Below the pieces are notes generated by a model that did not search any database, was not told where the DNA came from, and was given only the letters and a program-made list of their open reading frames with translations. The position numbers and the translations under genes are program-made. Shown piece after piece: positions 38,401 through 53,750 of a stretch of DNA of 64,000 bases (position 1 is its first letter; every line of letters starts with the position of its first letter). Source of the DNA: Panagrolaimus kolymaensis (lineage: Eukaryota; Nematoda; Chromadorea; Rhabditida; Panagrolaimidae); assembly GCA_028622995.1 (NCBI GenBank), contig JAJQJQ010000030.1, positions 496,001-560,000 of the forward strand, written 5' to 3'.

Positions 38401-40149
38401 TATGGTCGAAGCTGTGGATGATTTGTAAATTTTTTCGAATTCTTCATCGTTTTTTCTATCAGATTTACTAAACAAAAACTCAAATCCAATCTCAGGAAAT
38501 CAAAAATTAAAAATGTTTTTCATAAAATAAAATTGTTTCTTGCAATAAAATTTACATATTTGCTTGCCATTATTTTATGGTCGAAGCTGCGGATGATTTG
38601 TAAATTTTTTCGAATTCTTCATCGTTTTTTCTATCAGATTTACTAAACAAAACTGAAATCCAATCTCAGGAAATCAAAAATTAAAAATGTTTTTCATAAA
38701 ATAAAATAATTTCTTGCATGAAAATTTACATATTTGCTTGCCATTATTTTATGGTCGAAGCTGCGGATAATTTGTAAATTTTTTCGAATTCTTCAACGCT
38801 TTTTTTATTAGATTTCCTAGAAAGTTTTCAAATCCAATCTCAGGAAATCAAAAATTAAAAATGTTTTTCATAAAATAAAATTGTTTCTTGCATGAAAATT
38901 TACATATTTGCTTGCCATTATTTTATGGTCGAAGCTGCGGATGATTTGTAAATTTTTTCGAATTCTTCATCGTTTTTTCTATCAGATTTACTAAACAAAA
39001 ACTCAAATCCAATCTCAGGAAATCAAAAAATTTAAAAATGTTTTTCATAAAATAAAATTGTTTCTTGCATGAAAATTTACATATTTGCTTGCCATTATTT
39101 TATGGTCGAAGCTGTGGATGATTTGTAAATTTTTTCGAATTCTTCATCGTTTTTTCTATCAGATTTACTAAACAAAAACTCAAATCCAATCTCAGGAAAT
39201 CAAAAATTAAAAATGTTTTTCATAAAATAAAATTGTTTCTTGCGTGAAAATTTACATATTTGCTTGCCATTATTTTATGGTCGAAGCTGCGGATGATTTG
39301 TAAATTTTTTCGAATTCTTCATCGTTTTTTCTATCAGATTTACTAAACAAAACTGAAATCCAATCTCAGGAAATCAAAAATTAAAAATGTTTTTCATAAA
39401 ATAAAATTGTTTCTTGCGTGAAAATTTACATATTTGCTTGCCATTATTTTATGGTCGAAGCTGCGGATGATTTGTAAATTTTTTCGAATTCTTCATCGTT
39501 TTTTCTATCAGATTTACTAAACAAAACTGAAATCCAATCTCAGGAAATCAAAAATTAAAAATGTTTTTCATAAAATAAAATTGTTTCTTGCATGAAAATT
39601 TACATATTTGCTTGCCATTATTTTATGTTCGAAGCTGCGGATGATTTGTAAATTTTTTCGAATTCTTCATCGTTTTTTCTATCAGATTTACTAAACAAAA
39701 CTGAAATCCAATCTCAGGAAATCAAAAATTAAAAATGTTTTTCATAAAATAAAATTGTTTCTTGCGTGAAAATTTACATATTTGCTTGCCATTATTTTAT
39801 GGTCGAAGCTGCGGATGATTTGTAAATTTTTTCGAATTCTTCAACGCTTTTTTTATTAGATTTCCTAGAAAGTTTTCAAATCCAATCTCAGGAAATCAAA
39901 AATTAAAAATGTTTTTCATAAAATAAAATTGTTTCTTGCATGAAAATTTACATATTTGCTTGCCATTATTTTATGGTCGAAGCTGCGGATGATTTGTAAA
40001 TTTTTTCGAATTCTTCATCGTTTTTTCTATCAGATTTACTAAACAAAAACTCAAATCCAATCTCAGGAAATCAAAAATTAAAAATGTTTTTCATAAAATA
40101 AAATTGTTTCTTGCGTGAAAATTTACATATTTGCTTGCCATTATTTTAT

Positions 40150-43100
40150 GTTCGAAGCTGCGGATGATTTGTAAATTTTTTCGAATTCTTCAACGCTTTT
40201 TTCTATCAGATTTACTAAACAAAAACTCAAATCCAATCTCAGGAAATCAAAAATTAAAAATGTTTTTCATAAAATAAAATTGTTTCTTGCATGAAAATTT
40301 ACATATTTGCTTGCCATTATTTTATGATCGAAGCTGTGGATGATTTGTAAATTTTTTCGAATTCTTCATCGTTTTTTCTATCAGATTTACTAAACAAAAA
40401 CTCAAATCCAATCTCAGGAAATCAAAAATTAAAAATGTTTTTCATAAAATAAAATTGTTTCTTGCGTGAAAATTTACATATTTGCTTGCCATTATTTTAT
40501 GGTCGAAGCTGCGGATGATTTGTAAATTTTTTCGAATTCTTCATCGTTTTTTCTATCAGATTTACTAAACAAAAACTCAAATTCAATCTCAGGAAATCAA
40601 AAATTAAAAATGTTTTTCATAAAATAAAATTGTTTCTTGCATGAAAATTTACATATTTGCTTGCCATTATTTTATGATCGAAGCGGTGGATGATTTGTAA
40701 ATTTTTTCGAATTCTTCATCGTTTTTTCTATCAGATTTACTAAACAAAACTGAAATCCAATCTCAGGAAATCAAAAATTAAAAATGTTTTTCATAAAATA
40801 AAATTGTTTCTTGCATGAAAATTTACATATTTGCTTGCCATTATTTTATGTTCGAAGCTGCGGATGATTTGTAAATTTTTTCGAATTCTTCAACGCTTTT
40901 TTTATTAGATTTCCTAGAAAGTTTTCAAATCCAATCTCAGGAAATCAAAAATTAAAAATGTTTTTCATAAAATAAAATTGTTTCTTGCGTGAAAATTTAC
41001 ATATTTGCTTGCCATTATTTTATGGTCGAAGCTGCGGATGATTTGTAAATTTTTTCGAATTCTTCATCGTTTTTTCTATCAGATTTACTAAACAAAAACT
41101 CAAATCCAATCTCAGGAAATCAAAAATTAAAAATGTTTTTCATAAAATAAAATTGTTTCTTGCGTGAAAATTTACATATTTGCTTGCCATTATTTTATGT
41201 TCGAAGCTGCGGATGATTTGTAAATTTTTTCGAATTCTTCAACGCTTTTTTCTATCAGATTTACTAAACAAAAACTCAAATCCAATCTCAGGAAATCAAA
41301 AATTAAAAATGTTTTTCATAAAATAAAATTGTTTCTTGCATGAAAATTTACATATTTGCTTGCCATTATTTTATGATCGAAGCTGTGGATGATTTGTAAA
41401 TTTTTTCGAATTCTTCATCGTTTTTTCTATCAGATTTACTAAACAAAAACTCAAATCCAATCTCAGGAAATCAAAAATTAAAAATGTTTTTCATAAAATA
41501 AAATTGTTTCTTGCGTGAAAATTTACATATTTGCTTGCCATTATTTTATGGTCGAAGCTGCGGATGATTTGTAAATTTTTTCGAATTCTTCATCGTTTTT
41601 TCTATCAGATTTACTAAACAAAAACTCAAATCCAATCTCAGGAAATCAAAAATTAAAAATGTTTTTCATAAAATAAAATTGTTTCTTGCATGAAAATTTA
41701 CATATTTGCTTGCCATTATTTTATGATCGAAGCTGTGGATGATTTGTAAATTTTTTCGAATTCTTCATCGTTTTTTCTATCAGATTTACTAAACAAAACT
41801 GAAATCCAATCTCAGGAAATCAAAAATTAAAAATGTTTTTCATAAAATAAAATTGTTTCTTGCATGAAAATTTACATATTTGCTTGCCATTATTTTATGT
41901 TCGAAGCTGCGGATGATTTGTAAATTTTTTCGAATTCTTCAACGCTTTTTTTATTAGATTTCCTAGAAAGTTTTCAAATCCAATCTCAGGAAATCAAAAA
42001 TTAAAAATGTTTTTCATAAAATAAAATTGTTTCTTGCGTGAAAATTTACATATTTGCTTGCCATTATTTTATGGTCGAAGCTGCGGATGATTTGTAAATT
42101 TTTTCGAATTCTTCATCGTTTTTTCTATCAGATTTACTAAACAAAACTGAAATCCAATCTCAGGAAATCAAAAATTAAAAATGTTTTTCATAAAATAAAA
42201 TTGTTTCTTGCGTGAAAATTTACATATTTGCTTGCCATTATTTTATGTTCGAAGCTGCGGATGATTTGTAAATTTTTTCGAATTCTTCATCGTTTTTTCT
42301 ATCAGATTTACTAAACAAAACTCAAATCCAATCTCAGGAAATCAAAAATTAAAAATGTTTTTCATAAAATAAAATTGTTTCTTGCGTGAAAATTTACATA
42401 TTTGCTTGCCATTATTTTATGGTCGAAGCTGCGGATGATTTGTAAATTTTTTCGAATTATTCATCGTTTTTTCTATCAGATTTACTAAACAAAACTGAAA
42501 TCCAATCTCAGGAAATCAAAAATTAAAAATGTTTTTCATAAAATAAAATTGTTTCTTGCGTGAAAATTTACATATTTGCTTGCCATTATTTTATGGTCGA
42601 AGCTGCGGATGATTTGTAAATTTTTTCGAATTCTTCATCGTTTTTTCTATCAGATTTACTAAACAAAACTGAAATCCAATCTCAGGAAATCAAAAATTAA
42701 AAATGTTTTTCATAAAATAAAATTGTTTCTTGCATGAAAATTTACATATTTGCTTGCCATTATTTTATGTTCGAAGCTGCGGATGATTTGTAAATTTTTT
42801 CGAATTCTTCATCGTTTTTTCTATCAGATTTACTAAACAAAACTGAAATCCAATCTCAGGAAATCAAAAATTAAAAATGTTTTTCATAAAATAAAATTGT
42901 TTCTTGCATGAAAATTTACATATTTGCTTGCCATTATTTTATGTTCGAAGCTGCGGATGATTTGTAAATTTTTTCGAATTCTTCAACGCTTTTTTTATTA
43001 TATTTCCTAGAAAGTTTTCAAATCCAATCTCAGGAAATCAAAAATTAAAAATGTTTTTCATAAAATAAAATTGTTTCTTGCGTGAAAATTTACATATTTG

Positions 43101-45900
43101 CTTGCCATTATTTTATGGTCGAAGCTGCGGATGATTTGTAAATTTTTTCGAATTCTTCATCGTTTTTTCTATCAGATTTACTAAACAAAACTGAAATCCA
43201 ATCTCAGGAAATCAAAAATTAAAAATGTTTTTCATAAAATAAAATTGTTTCTTGCATGAAAATTTACATATTTGCTTGCCATTATTTTATGTTCGAAGCT
43301 GCGGATGATTTGTAAATTTTTTCGAATTCTTCAACGCTTTTTTTATTAGATTTCCTAGAAAGTTTTCAAATCCAATCTCAGGAAATCAAAAATTAAAAAT
43401 GTTTTTCATAAAATAAAATTGTTTCTTGCGTGAAAATTTACATATTTGCTTGCCATTATTTTATGGTCGAAGCTGCGGATGATTTGTAAATTTTTTCGAA
43501 TTCTTCATCGTTTTTTCTATCAGATTTACTAAACAAAAACTCAAATCCAATCTCAGGAAATCAAAAATTAAAAATGTTTTTCATAAAATAAAATTGTTTC
43601 TTGCGTGAAAATTTACATATTTGCTTGCCATTATTTTATGTTCGAAGCTGCGGATGATTTGTAAATTTTTTCGAATTCTTCAACGCTTTTTTCTATCAGA
43701 TTTACTAAACAAAAACTCAAATCCAATCTCAGGAAATCAAAAATTAAAAATGTTTTTCATAAAATAAAATTGTTTCTTGCATGAAAATTTACATATTTGC
43801 TTGCCATTATTTTATGATCGAAGCTGTGGATGATTTGTAAATTTTTTCGAATTCTTCATCGTTTTTTCTATCAGATTTACTAAACAAAAACTCAAATCCA
43901 ATCTCAGGAAATCAAAAATTAAAAATGTTTTTCATAAAATAAAATTGTTTCTTGCGTGAAAATTTACATATTTGCTTGCCATTATTTTATGGTCGAAGCT
44001 GCGGATGATTTGTAAATTTTTTCGAATTCTTCATCGTTTTTTCTATCAGATTTACTAAACAAAAACTCAAATCCAATCTCAGGAAATCAAAAATTAAAAA
44101 TGTTTTTCATAAAATAAAATTGTTTCTTGCATGAAAATTTACATATTTGCTTGCCATTATTTTATGATCGAAGCTGTGGATGATTTGTAAATTTTTTCGA
44201 ATTCTTCATCGTTTTTTCTATCAGATTTACTAAACAAAACTGAAATCCAATCTCAGGAAATCAAAAATTAAAAATGTTTTTCATAAAATAAAATTGTTTC
44301 TTGCATGAAAATTTACATATTTGCTTGCCATTATTTTATGTTCGAAGCTGCGGATGATTTGTAAATTTTTTCGAATTCTTCAACGCTTTTTTTATTAGAT
44401 TTCCTAGAAAGTTTTCAAATCCAATCTCAGGAAATCAAAAATTAAAAATGTTTTTCATAAAATAAAATTGTTTCTTGCGTGAAAATTTACATATTTGCTT
44501 GCCATTATTTTATGGTCGAAGCTGCGGATGATTTGTAAATTTTTTCGAATTCTTCATCGTTTTTTCTATCAGATTTACTAAACAAAACTGAAATCCAATC
44601 TCAGGAAATCAAAAATTAAAAATGTTTTTCATAAAATAAAATTGTTTCTTGCGTGAAAATTTACATATTTGCTTGCCATTATTTTATGTTCGAAGCTGCG
44701 GATGATTTGTAAATTTTTTCGAATTCTTCAACGCTTTTTTTATTAGATTTCCTAGAAAGTTTTCAAATCCAATCTCAGCAAATCAAAAATTAAAAATGTT
44801 TTTCATAAAATAAAATTGTTTCTTGCGTGAAAATTTACATATTTGCTTGCCATTATTTTATGGTCGAAGCTGCGGATGATTTGTAAATTTTTTCGAATTC
44901 TTCATCGTTTTTTCTATCAGATTTACTAAACAAAACTGAAATCCAATCTCAGGAAATCAAAAATTAAAAATGTTTTTCATAAAATAAAATTGTTTCTTGC
45001 GTGAAAATTTACATATTTGCTTGCCATTATTTTATGGTCGAAGCTGCGGATGATTTGTAAATTTTTTCGAATTCTTCATCGTTTTTTCTATCAGATTTAC
45101 TAAACAAAACTGAAATCCAATCTCAGGAAATCAAAAATTAAAAATGTTTTTCATAAAATAAAATTGTTTCTTGCATGAAAATTTACATATTTGCTTGCCA
45201 TTATTTTATGTTCGAAGCTGCGGATGATTTGTAAATTTTTTCGAATTCTTCATCGTTTTTTCTATCAGATTTACTAAACAAAACTGAAATCCAATCTCAG
45301 GAAATCAAAAATTAAAAATGTTTTTCATAAAATAAAATTGTTTCTTGCATGAAAATTTACATATTTGCTTGCCATTATTTTATGTTCGAAGCTGCGGATG
45401 ATTTGTAAATTTTTTCGAATTCTTCAACGCTTTTTTTATTATATTTCCTAGAAAGTTTTCAAATCCAATCTCAGGAAATCAAAAATTAAAAATGTTTTTC
45501 ATAAAATAAAATTGTTTCTTGCGTGAAAATTTACATATTTGCTTGCCATTATTTTATGGTCGAAGCTGCGGATGATTTGTAAATTTTTTCGAATTCTTCA
45601 TCGTTTTTTCTATCAGATTTACTAAACAAAACTGAAATCCAATCTCAGGAAATCAAAAATTAAAAATGTTTTTCATAAAATAAAATTGTTTCTTGCATGA
45701 AAATTTACATATTTGCTTGCCATTATTTTATGTTCGAAGCTGCGGATGATTTGTAAATTTTTTCGAATTCTTCAACGCTTTTTTTATTAGATTTCCTAGA
45801 AAGTTTTCAAATCCAATCTCAGGAAATCAAAAATTAAAAATGTTTTTCATAAAATAAAATTGTTTCTTGCGTGAAAATTTACATATTTGCTTGCCATTAT
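40150..45900 (+). repeat. 14-monomer higher-order repeat, 2441 bp
   Basis: A hybrid unit (CAACGCTTTTTTCTATCAGA) lies at 41240 and 43681, and the TTATATTTCC variant at 43001 and 45442; both are 2441 apart. Another hybrid unit at 40191, 1049 before the first, shows that a shorter six-unit step is nested in the same region. Confidence 0.75.
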
Positions 45901-48099
45901 TTTATGGTCGAAGCTGCGGATGATTTGTAAATTTTTTCGAATTCTTCATCGTTTTTTCTATCAGATTTACTAAACAAAACTGAAATCCAATCTCAGGAAA
46001 TCAAAAATTAAAAATGTTTTTCATAAAATAAAATTGTTTCTTGCGTGAAAATTTACATATTTGCTTGCCATTATTTTATGGTCGAAGCTGCGGATGATTT
46101 GTAAATTTTTTCGAATTCTTCATCGTTTTTTCTATCAGATTTACTAAACAAAACTGAAATCCAATCTCAGGAAATCAAAAATTAAAAATGTTTTTCATAA
46201 AATAAAATTGTTTCTTGCATGAAAATTTACATATTTGCTTGCCATTATTTTATGTTCGAAGCTGCGGATGATTTGTAAATTTTTTCGAATTCTTCATCGT
46301 TTTTTCTATCAGATTTACTAAACAAAACTGAAATCCAATCTCAGGAAATCAAAAATTAAAAATGTTTTTCATAAAATAAAATTGTTTCTTGCATGAAAAT
46401 TTACATATTTGCTTGCCATTATTTTATGTTCGAAGCTGCGGATGATTTGTAAATTTTTTTCGAATTCTTCAACGCTTTTTTTATTAGATTTCCTAGAAAG
46501 TTTTCAAATCCAATCTCAGGAAATCAAAAATTAAAAATGTTTTTCATAAAATAAAATTGTTTCTTGCGTGAAAATTTACATATTTGCTTGCCATTATTTT
46601 ATGGTCGAAGCTGCGGATGATTTGTAAATTTTTTCGAATTCTTCATCGTTTTTTCTATCAGATTTACTAAACAAAACTGAAATCCAATCTCAGGAAATCA
46701 AAAATTAAAAATGTTTTTCATAAAATAAAATTGTTTCTTGCATGAAAATTTACATATTTGCTTGCCATTATTTTATGTTCGAAGCTGCGGATGATTTGTA
46801 AATTTTTTCGAATTCTTCAACGCTTTTTTTATTAGATTTCCTAGAAAGTTTTCAAATCCAATCTCAGGAAATCAAAAATTAAAAATGTTTTTCATAAAAT
46901 AAAATTGTTTCTTGCATGAAAATTTACATATTTGCTTGCCATTATTTTATGTTCGAAGCTGCGGATGATTTGTAAATTTTTTCGAATTCTTCAACGCTTT
47001 TTTTATTAGATTTCCTAGAAAGTTTTCAAATCCAATCTCAGGAAATCAAAAATTAAAAATGTTTTTCATAAAATAAAATAATTTCTTGCATGAAAATTTA
47101 CATATTTGCTTGCCATTATTTTATGTTCGAAGCTGCGGATGATTTGTAAATTTTTTTCGAATTCTTCAACGCTTTTTTTATTAGATTTCCTAGAAAGTTT
47201 TCAAATCCAATCTCAGGAAATCAAAAATTAAAAATGTTTTTCATAAAATAAAATTGTTTCTTGCGTGAAAATTTACATATTTGCTTGCCATTATTTTATG
47301 GTCGAAGCTGCGGATGATTTGTAAATTTTTTCGAATTCTTCATCGTTTTTTCTATCAGATTTACTAAACAAAACTGAAATCCAATCTCAGGAAATCAAAA
47401 ATTAAAAATGTTTTTCATAAAATAAAATTGTTTCTTGCATGAAAATTTACATATTTGCTTGCCATTATTTTATGTTCGAAGCTGCGGATGATTTGTAAAT
47501 TTTTTCGAATTCTTCAACGCTTTTTTTATTAGATTTCCTAGAAAGTTTTCAAATCCAATCTCAGGAAATCAAAAATTAAAAATGTTTTTCATAAAATAAA
47601 ATAATTTCTTGCATGAAAATTTACATATTTGCTTGCCATTATTTTATGGTCGAAGCTGCGGATAATTTGTAAATTTTTTCGAATTCTTCAACGCTTTTTT
47701 TATTAGATTTCATAGAAAGTTTTCAAATCCAATCTCAGGAAATCAAAAATTAAAAATGTTTTTCATAAAATAAAATTGTTTCTTGCATGAAAATTTACAT
47801 ATTTGCTTGCCATTATTTTATGTTCGAAGCTGCGGATGATTTGTAAATTTTTTCGAATTCTTCATCGTTTTTTCTATCAGATTTACTAAACAAAACTGAA
47901 ATCCAATCTCAGGAAATCAAAAATTAAAAATGTTTTTCATAAAATAAAATAATTTCTTGCATGAAAATTTACATATTTGCTTGCCATTATTTTATGGTCG
48001 AAGCTGCGGATAATTTGTAAATTTTTTCGAATTCTTCAACGCTTTTTTTATTAGATTTCATAGAAAGTTTTCAAATCCAATCTCAGGAAATCAAAAATT

Positions 48100-51000
48100 A
48101 AAAATGTTTTTCATAAAATAAAATTGTTTCTTGCATGAAAATTTACATATTTGCTTGCCATTATTTTATGGTCGAAGCTGCGGATGATTTGTAAATTTTT
48201 TCGAATTCTTCATCGTTTTTTCTATCAGATTTACTAAACAAAACTGAAATCCAATCTCAGGAAATCAAAAATTAAAAATGTTTTTCATAAAATAAAATTG
48301 TTTCTTGCGTGAAAATTTACATATTTGCTTGCCATTATTTTATGGTCGAAGCTGCGGATGATTTGTAAATTTTTTCGAATTCTTCATCGTTTTTTCTATC
48401 AGATTTACTAAACAAAACTGAAATCCAATCTCAGGAAATCAAAAATTAAAAATGTTTTTCATAAAATAAAATAATTTCTTGCATGAAAATTTACATATTT
48501 GCTTGCCATTATTTTATGGTCGAAGCTGCGGATAATTTGTAAATTTTTTCGAATTCTTCAACGCTTTTTTTATTAGATTTCATAGAAAGTTTTCAAATCC
48601 AATCTCAGGAAATCAAAAATTAAAAATGTTTTTCATAAAATAAAATTGTTTCTTGCATGAAAATTTACATATTTGCTTGCCATTATTTTATGGTCGAAGC
48701 TGCGGATGATTTGTAAATTTTTTCGAATTCTTCATCGTTTTTTCTATCAGATTTACTAAACAAAACTGAAATCCAATCTCAGGAAATCAAAAATTAAAAA
48801 TGTTTTTCATAAAATAAAATTGTTTCTTGCGTGAAAATTTACATATTTGCTTGCCATTATTTTATGGTCGAAGCTGCGGATGATTTGTAAATTTTTTCGA
48901 ATTCTTCATCGTTTTTTCTATCAGATTTACTAAACAAAACTGAAATCCAATCTCAGGAAATCAAAAATTAAAAATGTTTTTCATAAAATAAAATTGTTTC
49001 TTGCGTGAAAATTTACATATTTGCTTGCCATTATTTTATGGTCGAAGCTGCGGATGATTTGTAAATTTTTTCGAATTCTTCATCGTTTTTTCTATCAGAT
49101 TTACTAAAAAAAACTCAAATCCAATTTCAGGAAATCAAAAATTAAAAATGTTTTTCATAAAATAAAATTGTTTCTTGCGTGAAAATTTACATATTTGCTT
49201 GACATTATTTTATGGTCGAAGCTGCGGATGATTTGTAAATTTTTTCGAATTCTTCATCGTTTTTTCTATCAGATTTACTAAACAAAACTGAAATCCAATC
49301 TCAGGAAATCAAAAATTAAAAATGTTTTTCATAAAATAAAATTGTTTCTTGCGTGAAAATTTACATATTTGCTTGCCATTATTTTATGGTCGAAGCTGCG
49401 GATGATTTGTAAATTTTTTCGAATTCTTCATCGTTTTTTCTATCAGATTTACTAAACAAAACTGAAATCCAATCTCAGGAAATCAAAAATTAAAAATGTT
49501 TTTCATAAAATAAAATTGTTTCTTGCATGAAAATTTACATATTTGCTTGCCATTATTTTATGTTCGAAGCTGCGGATGATTTGTAAATTTTTTCGAATTC
49601 TTCAACGCTTTTTTTATTAGATTTCCTAGAAAGTTTTCAAATCCAATCTCAGGAAATCAAAAATTAAAAATGTTTTTCATAAAATAAAATTGTTTCTTGC
49701 ATGAAAATTTACATATTTGCTTGCCATTATTTTATGGTCGAAGCTGCGGATGATTTGTAAATTTTTTCGAATTCTTCAACGCTTTTTTTATTAGATTTCA
49801 TAGAAAGTTTTCAAATCCAATCTCAGGAAATCAAAAATTAAAAATGTTTTTCATAAAATAAAATTGTTTCTTGCATGAAAATTTACATATTTGCTTGCCA
49901 TTATTTTATGTTCGAAGCTGCGGATGATTTGTAAATTTTTTCGAATTCTTCATCGTTTTTTCTATCAGATTTACTAAACAAAACTGAAATCCAATCTCAG
50001 GAAATCAAAAATTAAAAATGTTTTTCATAAAATAAAATAATTTCTTGCATGAAAATTTACATATTTGCTTGCCATTATTTTATGGTCGAAGCTGCGGATA
50101 ATTTGTAAATTTTTTCGAATTCTTCAACGCTTTTTTTATTAGATTTCATAGAAAGTTTTCAAATCCAATCTCAGGAAATCAAAAATTAAAAATGTTTTTC
50201 ATAAAATAAAATTGTTTCTTGCATGAAAATTTACATATTTGCTTGCCATTATTTTATGGTCGAAGCTGCGGATGATTTGTAAATTTTTTCGAATTCTTCA
50301 TCGTTTTTTCTATCAGATTTACTAAACAAAACTGAAATCCAATCTCAGGAAATCAAAAATTAAAAATGTTTTTCATAAAATAAAATTGTTTCTTGCGTGA
50401 AAATTTACATATTTGCTTGCCATTATTTTATGGTCGAAGCTGCGGATGATTTGTAAATTTTTTCGAATTCTTCATCGTTTTTTCTATCAGATTTACTAAA
50501 CAAAACTGAAATCCAATCTCAGGAAATCAAAAATTAAAAATGTTTTTCATAAAATAAAATTGTTTCTTGCGTGAAAATTTACATATTTGCTTGCCATTAT
50601 TTTATGGTCGAAGCTGCGGATGATTTGTAAATTTTTTCGAATTCTTCATCGTTTTTTCTATCAGATTTACTAAAAAAAACTCAAATCCAATCTCAGGAAA
50701 TCAAAAATTAAAAATGTTTTTCATAAAATAAAATTGTTTCTTGCGTGAAAATTTACATATTTGCTTGACATTATTTTATGGTCGAAACTGCGGATGATTT
50801 GTAAATTTTTTCGAATTCTTCATCGTTTTTTCTATCAGATTTACTAAACAAAACTGAAATCCAATCTCAGGAAATCAAAAATTAAAAATGTTTTTCATAA
50901 AATAAAATTGTTTCTTGCGTGAAAATTTACATATTTGCTTGCCATTATTTTATGGTCGAAGCTGCGGATGATTTGTAAATTTTTTCGAATTCTTCATCGT

Positions 51001-53750
51001 TTTTTCTATCAGATTTACTAAACAAAACTGAAATCCAATCTCAGGAAATCAAAAATTAAAAATGTTTTTCATAAAATAAAATAATTTCTTGCATGAAAAT
51101 TTACATATTTGCTTGCCATTATTTTATGGTCGAAGCTGCGGATAATTTGTAAATTTTTTCGAATTCTTCAACGCTTTTTTTATTAGATTTCATAGAAAGT
51201 TTTCAAATCCAATCTCAGGAAATCAAAAATTAAAAATGTTTTTCATAAAATAAAATTGTTTCTTGCATGAAAATTTACATATTTGCTTGCCATTATTTTA
51301 TGGTCGAAGCTGCGGATGATTTGTAAATTTTTTCGAATTCTTCATCGTTTTTTCTATCAGATTTACTAAACAAAACTGAAATCCAATCTCAGGAAATCAA
51401 AAATTAAAAATGTTTTTCATAAAATAAAATTGTTTCTTGCGTGAAAATTTACATATTTGCTTGCCATTATTTTATGGTCGAAGCTGCGGATGATTTGTAA
51501 ATTTTTTCGAATTCTTCATCGTTTTTTCTATCAGATTTACTAAACAAAACTGAAATCCAATCTCAGGAAATCAAAAATTAAAAATGTTTTTCATAAAATA
51601 AAATTGTTTCTTGCGTGAAAATTTACATATTTGCTTGCCATTATTTTATGGTCGAAGCTGCGGATGATTTGTAAATTTTTTCGAATTCTTCATCGTTTTT
51701 TCTATCAGATTTACTAAAAAAAACTCAAATCCAATCTCAGGAAATCAAAAATTAAAAATGTTTTTCATAAAATAAAATTGTTTCTTGCGTGAAAATTTAC
51801 ATATTTGCTTGACATTATTTTATGGTCGAAGCTGCGGATGATTTGTAAATTTTTTCGAATTCTTCATCGTTTTTTCTATCAGATTTACTAAACAAAACTG
51901 AAATCCAATCTCAGGAAATCAAAAATTAAAAATGTTTTTCATAAAATAAAATTGTTTCTTGCGTGAAAATTTACATATTTGCTTGCCATTATTTTATGGT
52001 CGAAGCTGCGGATGATTTTTAAATTTTTTCGAATTCTTCATCGTTTTTTCTATCAGATTTACTAAACAAAACTGAAATCCAATCTCAGGAAATCAAAAAT
52101 TAAAAATGTTTTTCATAAAATAAAATTGTTTCTTGCATGAAAATTTACATATTTGCTTGCCATTATTTTATGTTCGAAGCTGCGGATGATTTGTAAATTT
52201 TTTCGAATTCTTCAACGCTTTTTTTATTAGATTTCCTAGAAAGTTTTCAAATCCAATCTCAGGAAATCAAAAATTAAAAATGTTTTTCATAAAATAAAAT
52301 TGTTTCTTGCATGAAAATTTACATATTTGCTTGCCATTATTTTATGGTCGAAGCTGCGGATGATTTGTAAATTTTTTCGAATTCTTCAACGCTTTTTTTA
52401 TTAGATTTCATAGAAAGTTTTCAAATCCAATCTCAGGAAATCAAAAATTAAAAATGTTTTTCATAAAATAAAATTGTTTCTTGCATGAAAATTTACATAT
52501 TTGCTTGCCATTATTTTATGTTCGAAGCTGCGGATGATTTGTAAATTTTTTCGAATTCTTCATCGTTTTTTCTATCAGATTTACTAAACAAAACTGAAAT
52601 CCAATCTCAGGAAATCAAAAATTAAAAATGTTTTTCATAAAATAAAATAATTTCTTGCATGAAAATTTACATATTTGCTTGCCATTATTTTATGGTCGAA
52701 GCTGCGGATAATTTGTAAATTTTTTCGAATTCTTCAACGCTTTTTTTATTAGATTTCATAGAAAGTTTTCAAATCCAATCTCAGGAAATCAAAAATTAAA
52801 AATGTTTTTCATAAAATAAAATTGTTTCTTGCATGAAAATTTACATATTTGCTTGCCATTATTTTATGGTCGAAGCTGCGGATGATTTGTAAATTTTTTC
52901 GAATTCTTCATCGTTTTTTCTATCAGATTTACTAAACAAAACTGAAATCCAATCTCAGGAAATCAAAAATTAAAAATGTTTTTCATAAAATAAAATTGTT
53001 TCTTGCGTGAAAATTTACATATTTGCTTGCCATTATTTTATGGTCGAAGCTGCGGATGATTTGTAAATTTTTTCGAATTCTTCATCGTTTTTTCTATCAG
53101 ATTTACTAAACAAAACTGAAATCCAATCTCAGGAAATCAAAAATTAAAAATGTTTTTCATAAAATAAAATTGTTTCTTGCGTGAAAATTTACATATTTGC
53201 TTGCCATTATTTTATGGTCGAAGCTGCGGATGATTTGTAAATTTTTTCGAATTCTTCATCGTTTTTTCTATCAGATTTACTAAAAAAAACTCAAATCCAA
53301 TCTCAGGAAATCAAAAATTAAAAATGTTTTTCATAAAATAAAATTGTTTCTTGCGTGAAAATTTACATATTTGCTTGACATTATTTTATGGTCGAAACTG
53401 CGGATGATTTGTAAATTTTTTCGAATTCTTCATCGTTTTTTCTATCAGATTTACTAAACAAAACTGAAATCCAATCTCAGGAAATCAAAAATTAAAAATG
53501 TTTTTCATAAAATAAAATTGTTTCTTGCGTGAAAATTTACATATTTGCTTGCCATTATTTTATGGTCGAAGCTGCGGATGATTTGTAAATTTTTTCGAAT
53601 TCTTCATCGTTTTTTCTATCAGATTTACTAAACAAAACTGAAATCCAATCTCAGGAAATCAAAAATTAAAAATGTTTTTCATAAAATAAAATTGTTTCTT
53701 GCATGAAAATTTACATATTTGCTTGCCATTATTTTATGTTCGAAGCTGCG
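48100..53750 (+). repeat. 15-monomer higher-order repeat, 2610 bp (first block)
   Basis: The type B variant with TTTCATAGAAAG occurs at 48581, 49799 and 50147 and again at 51191, 52409 and 52757, each exactly 2610 later. Units with CTAAAAAAAACTC and TTGACATT keep the same order in both copies; a GTCGAAACTG change is shared at about 50782 and 53392. Confidence 0.85.
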
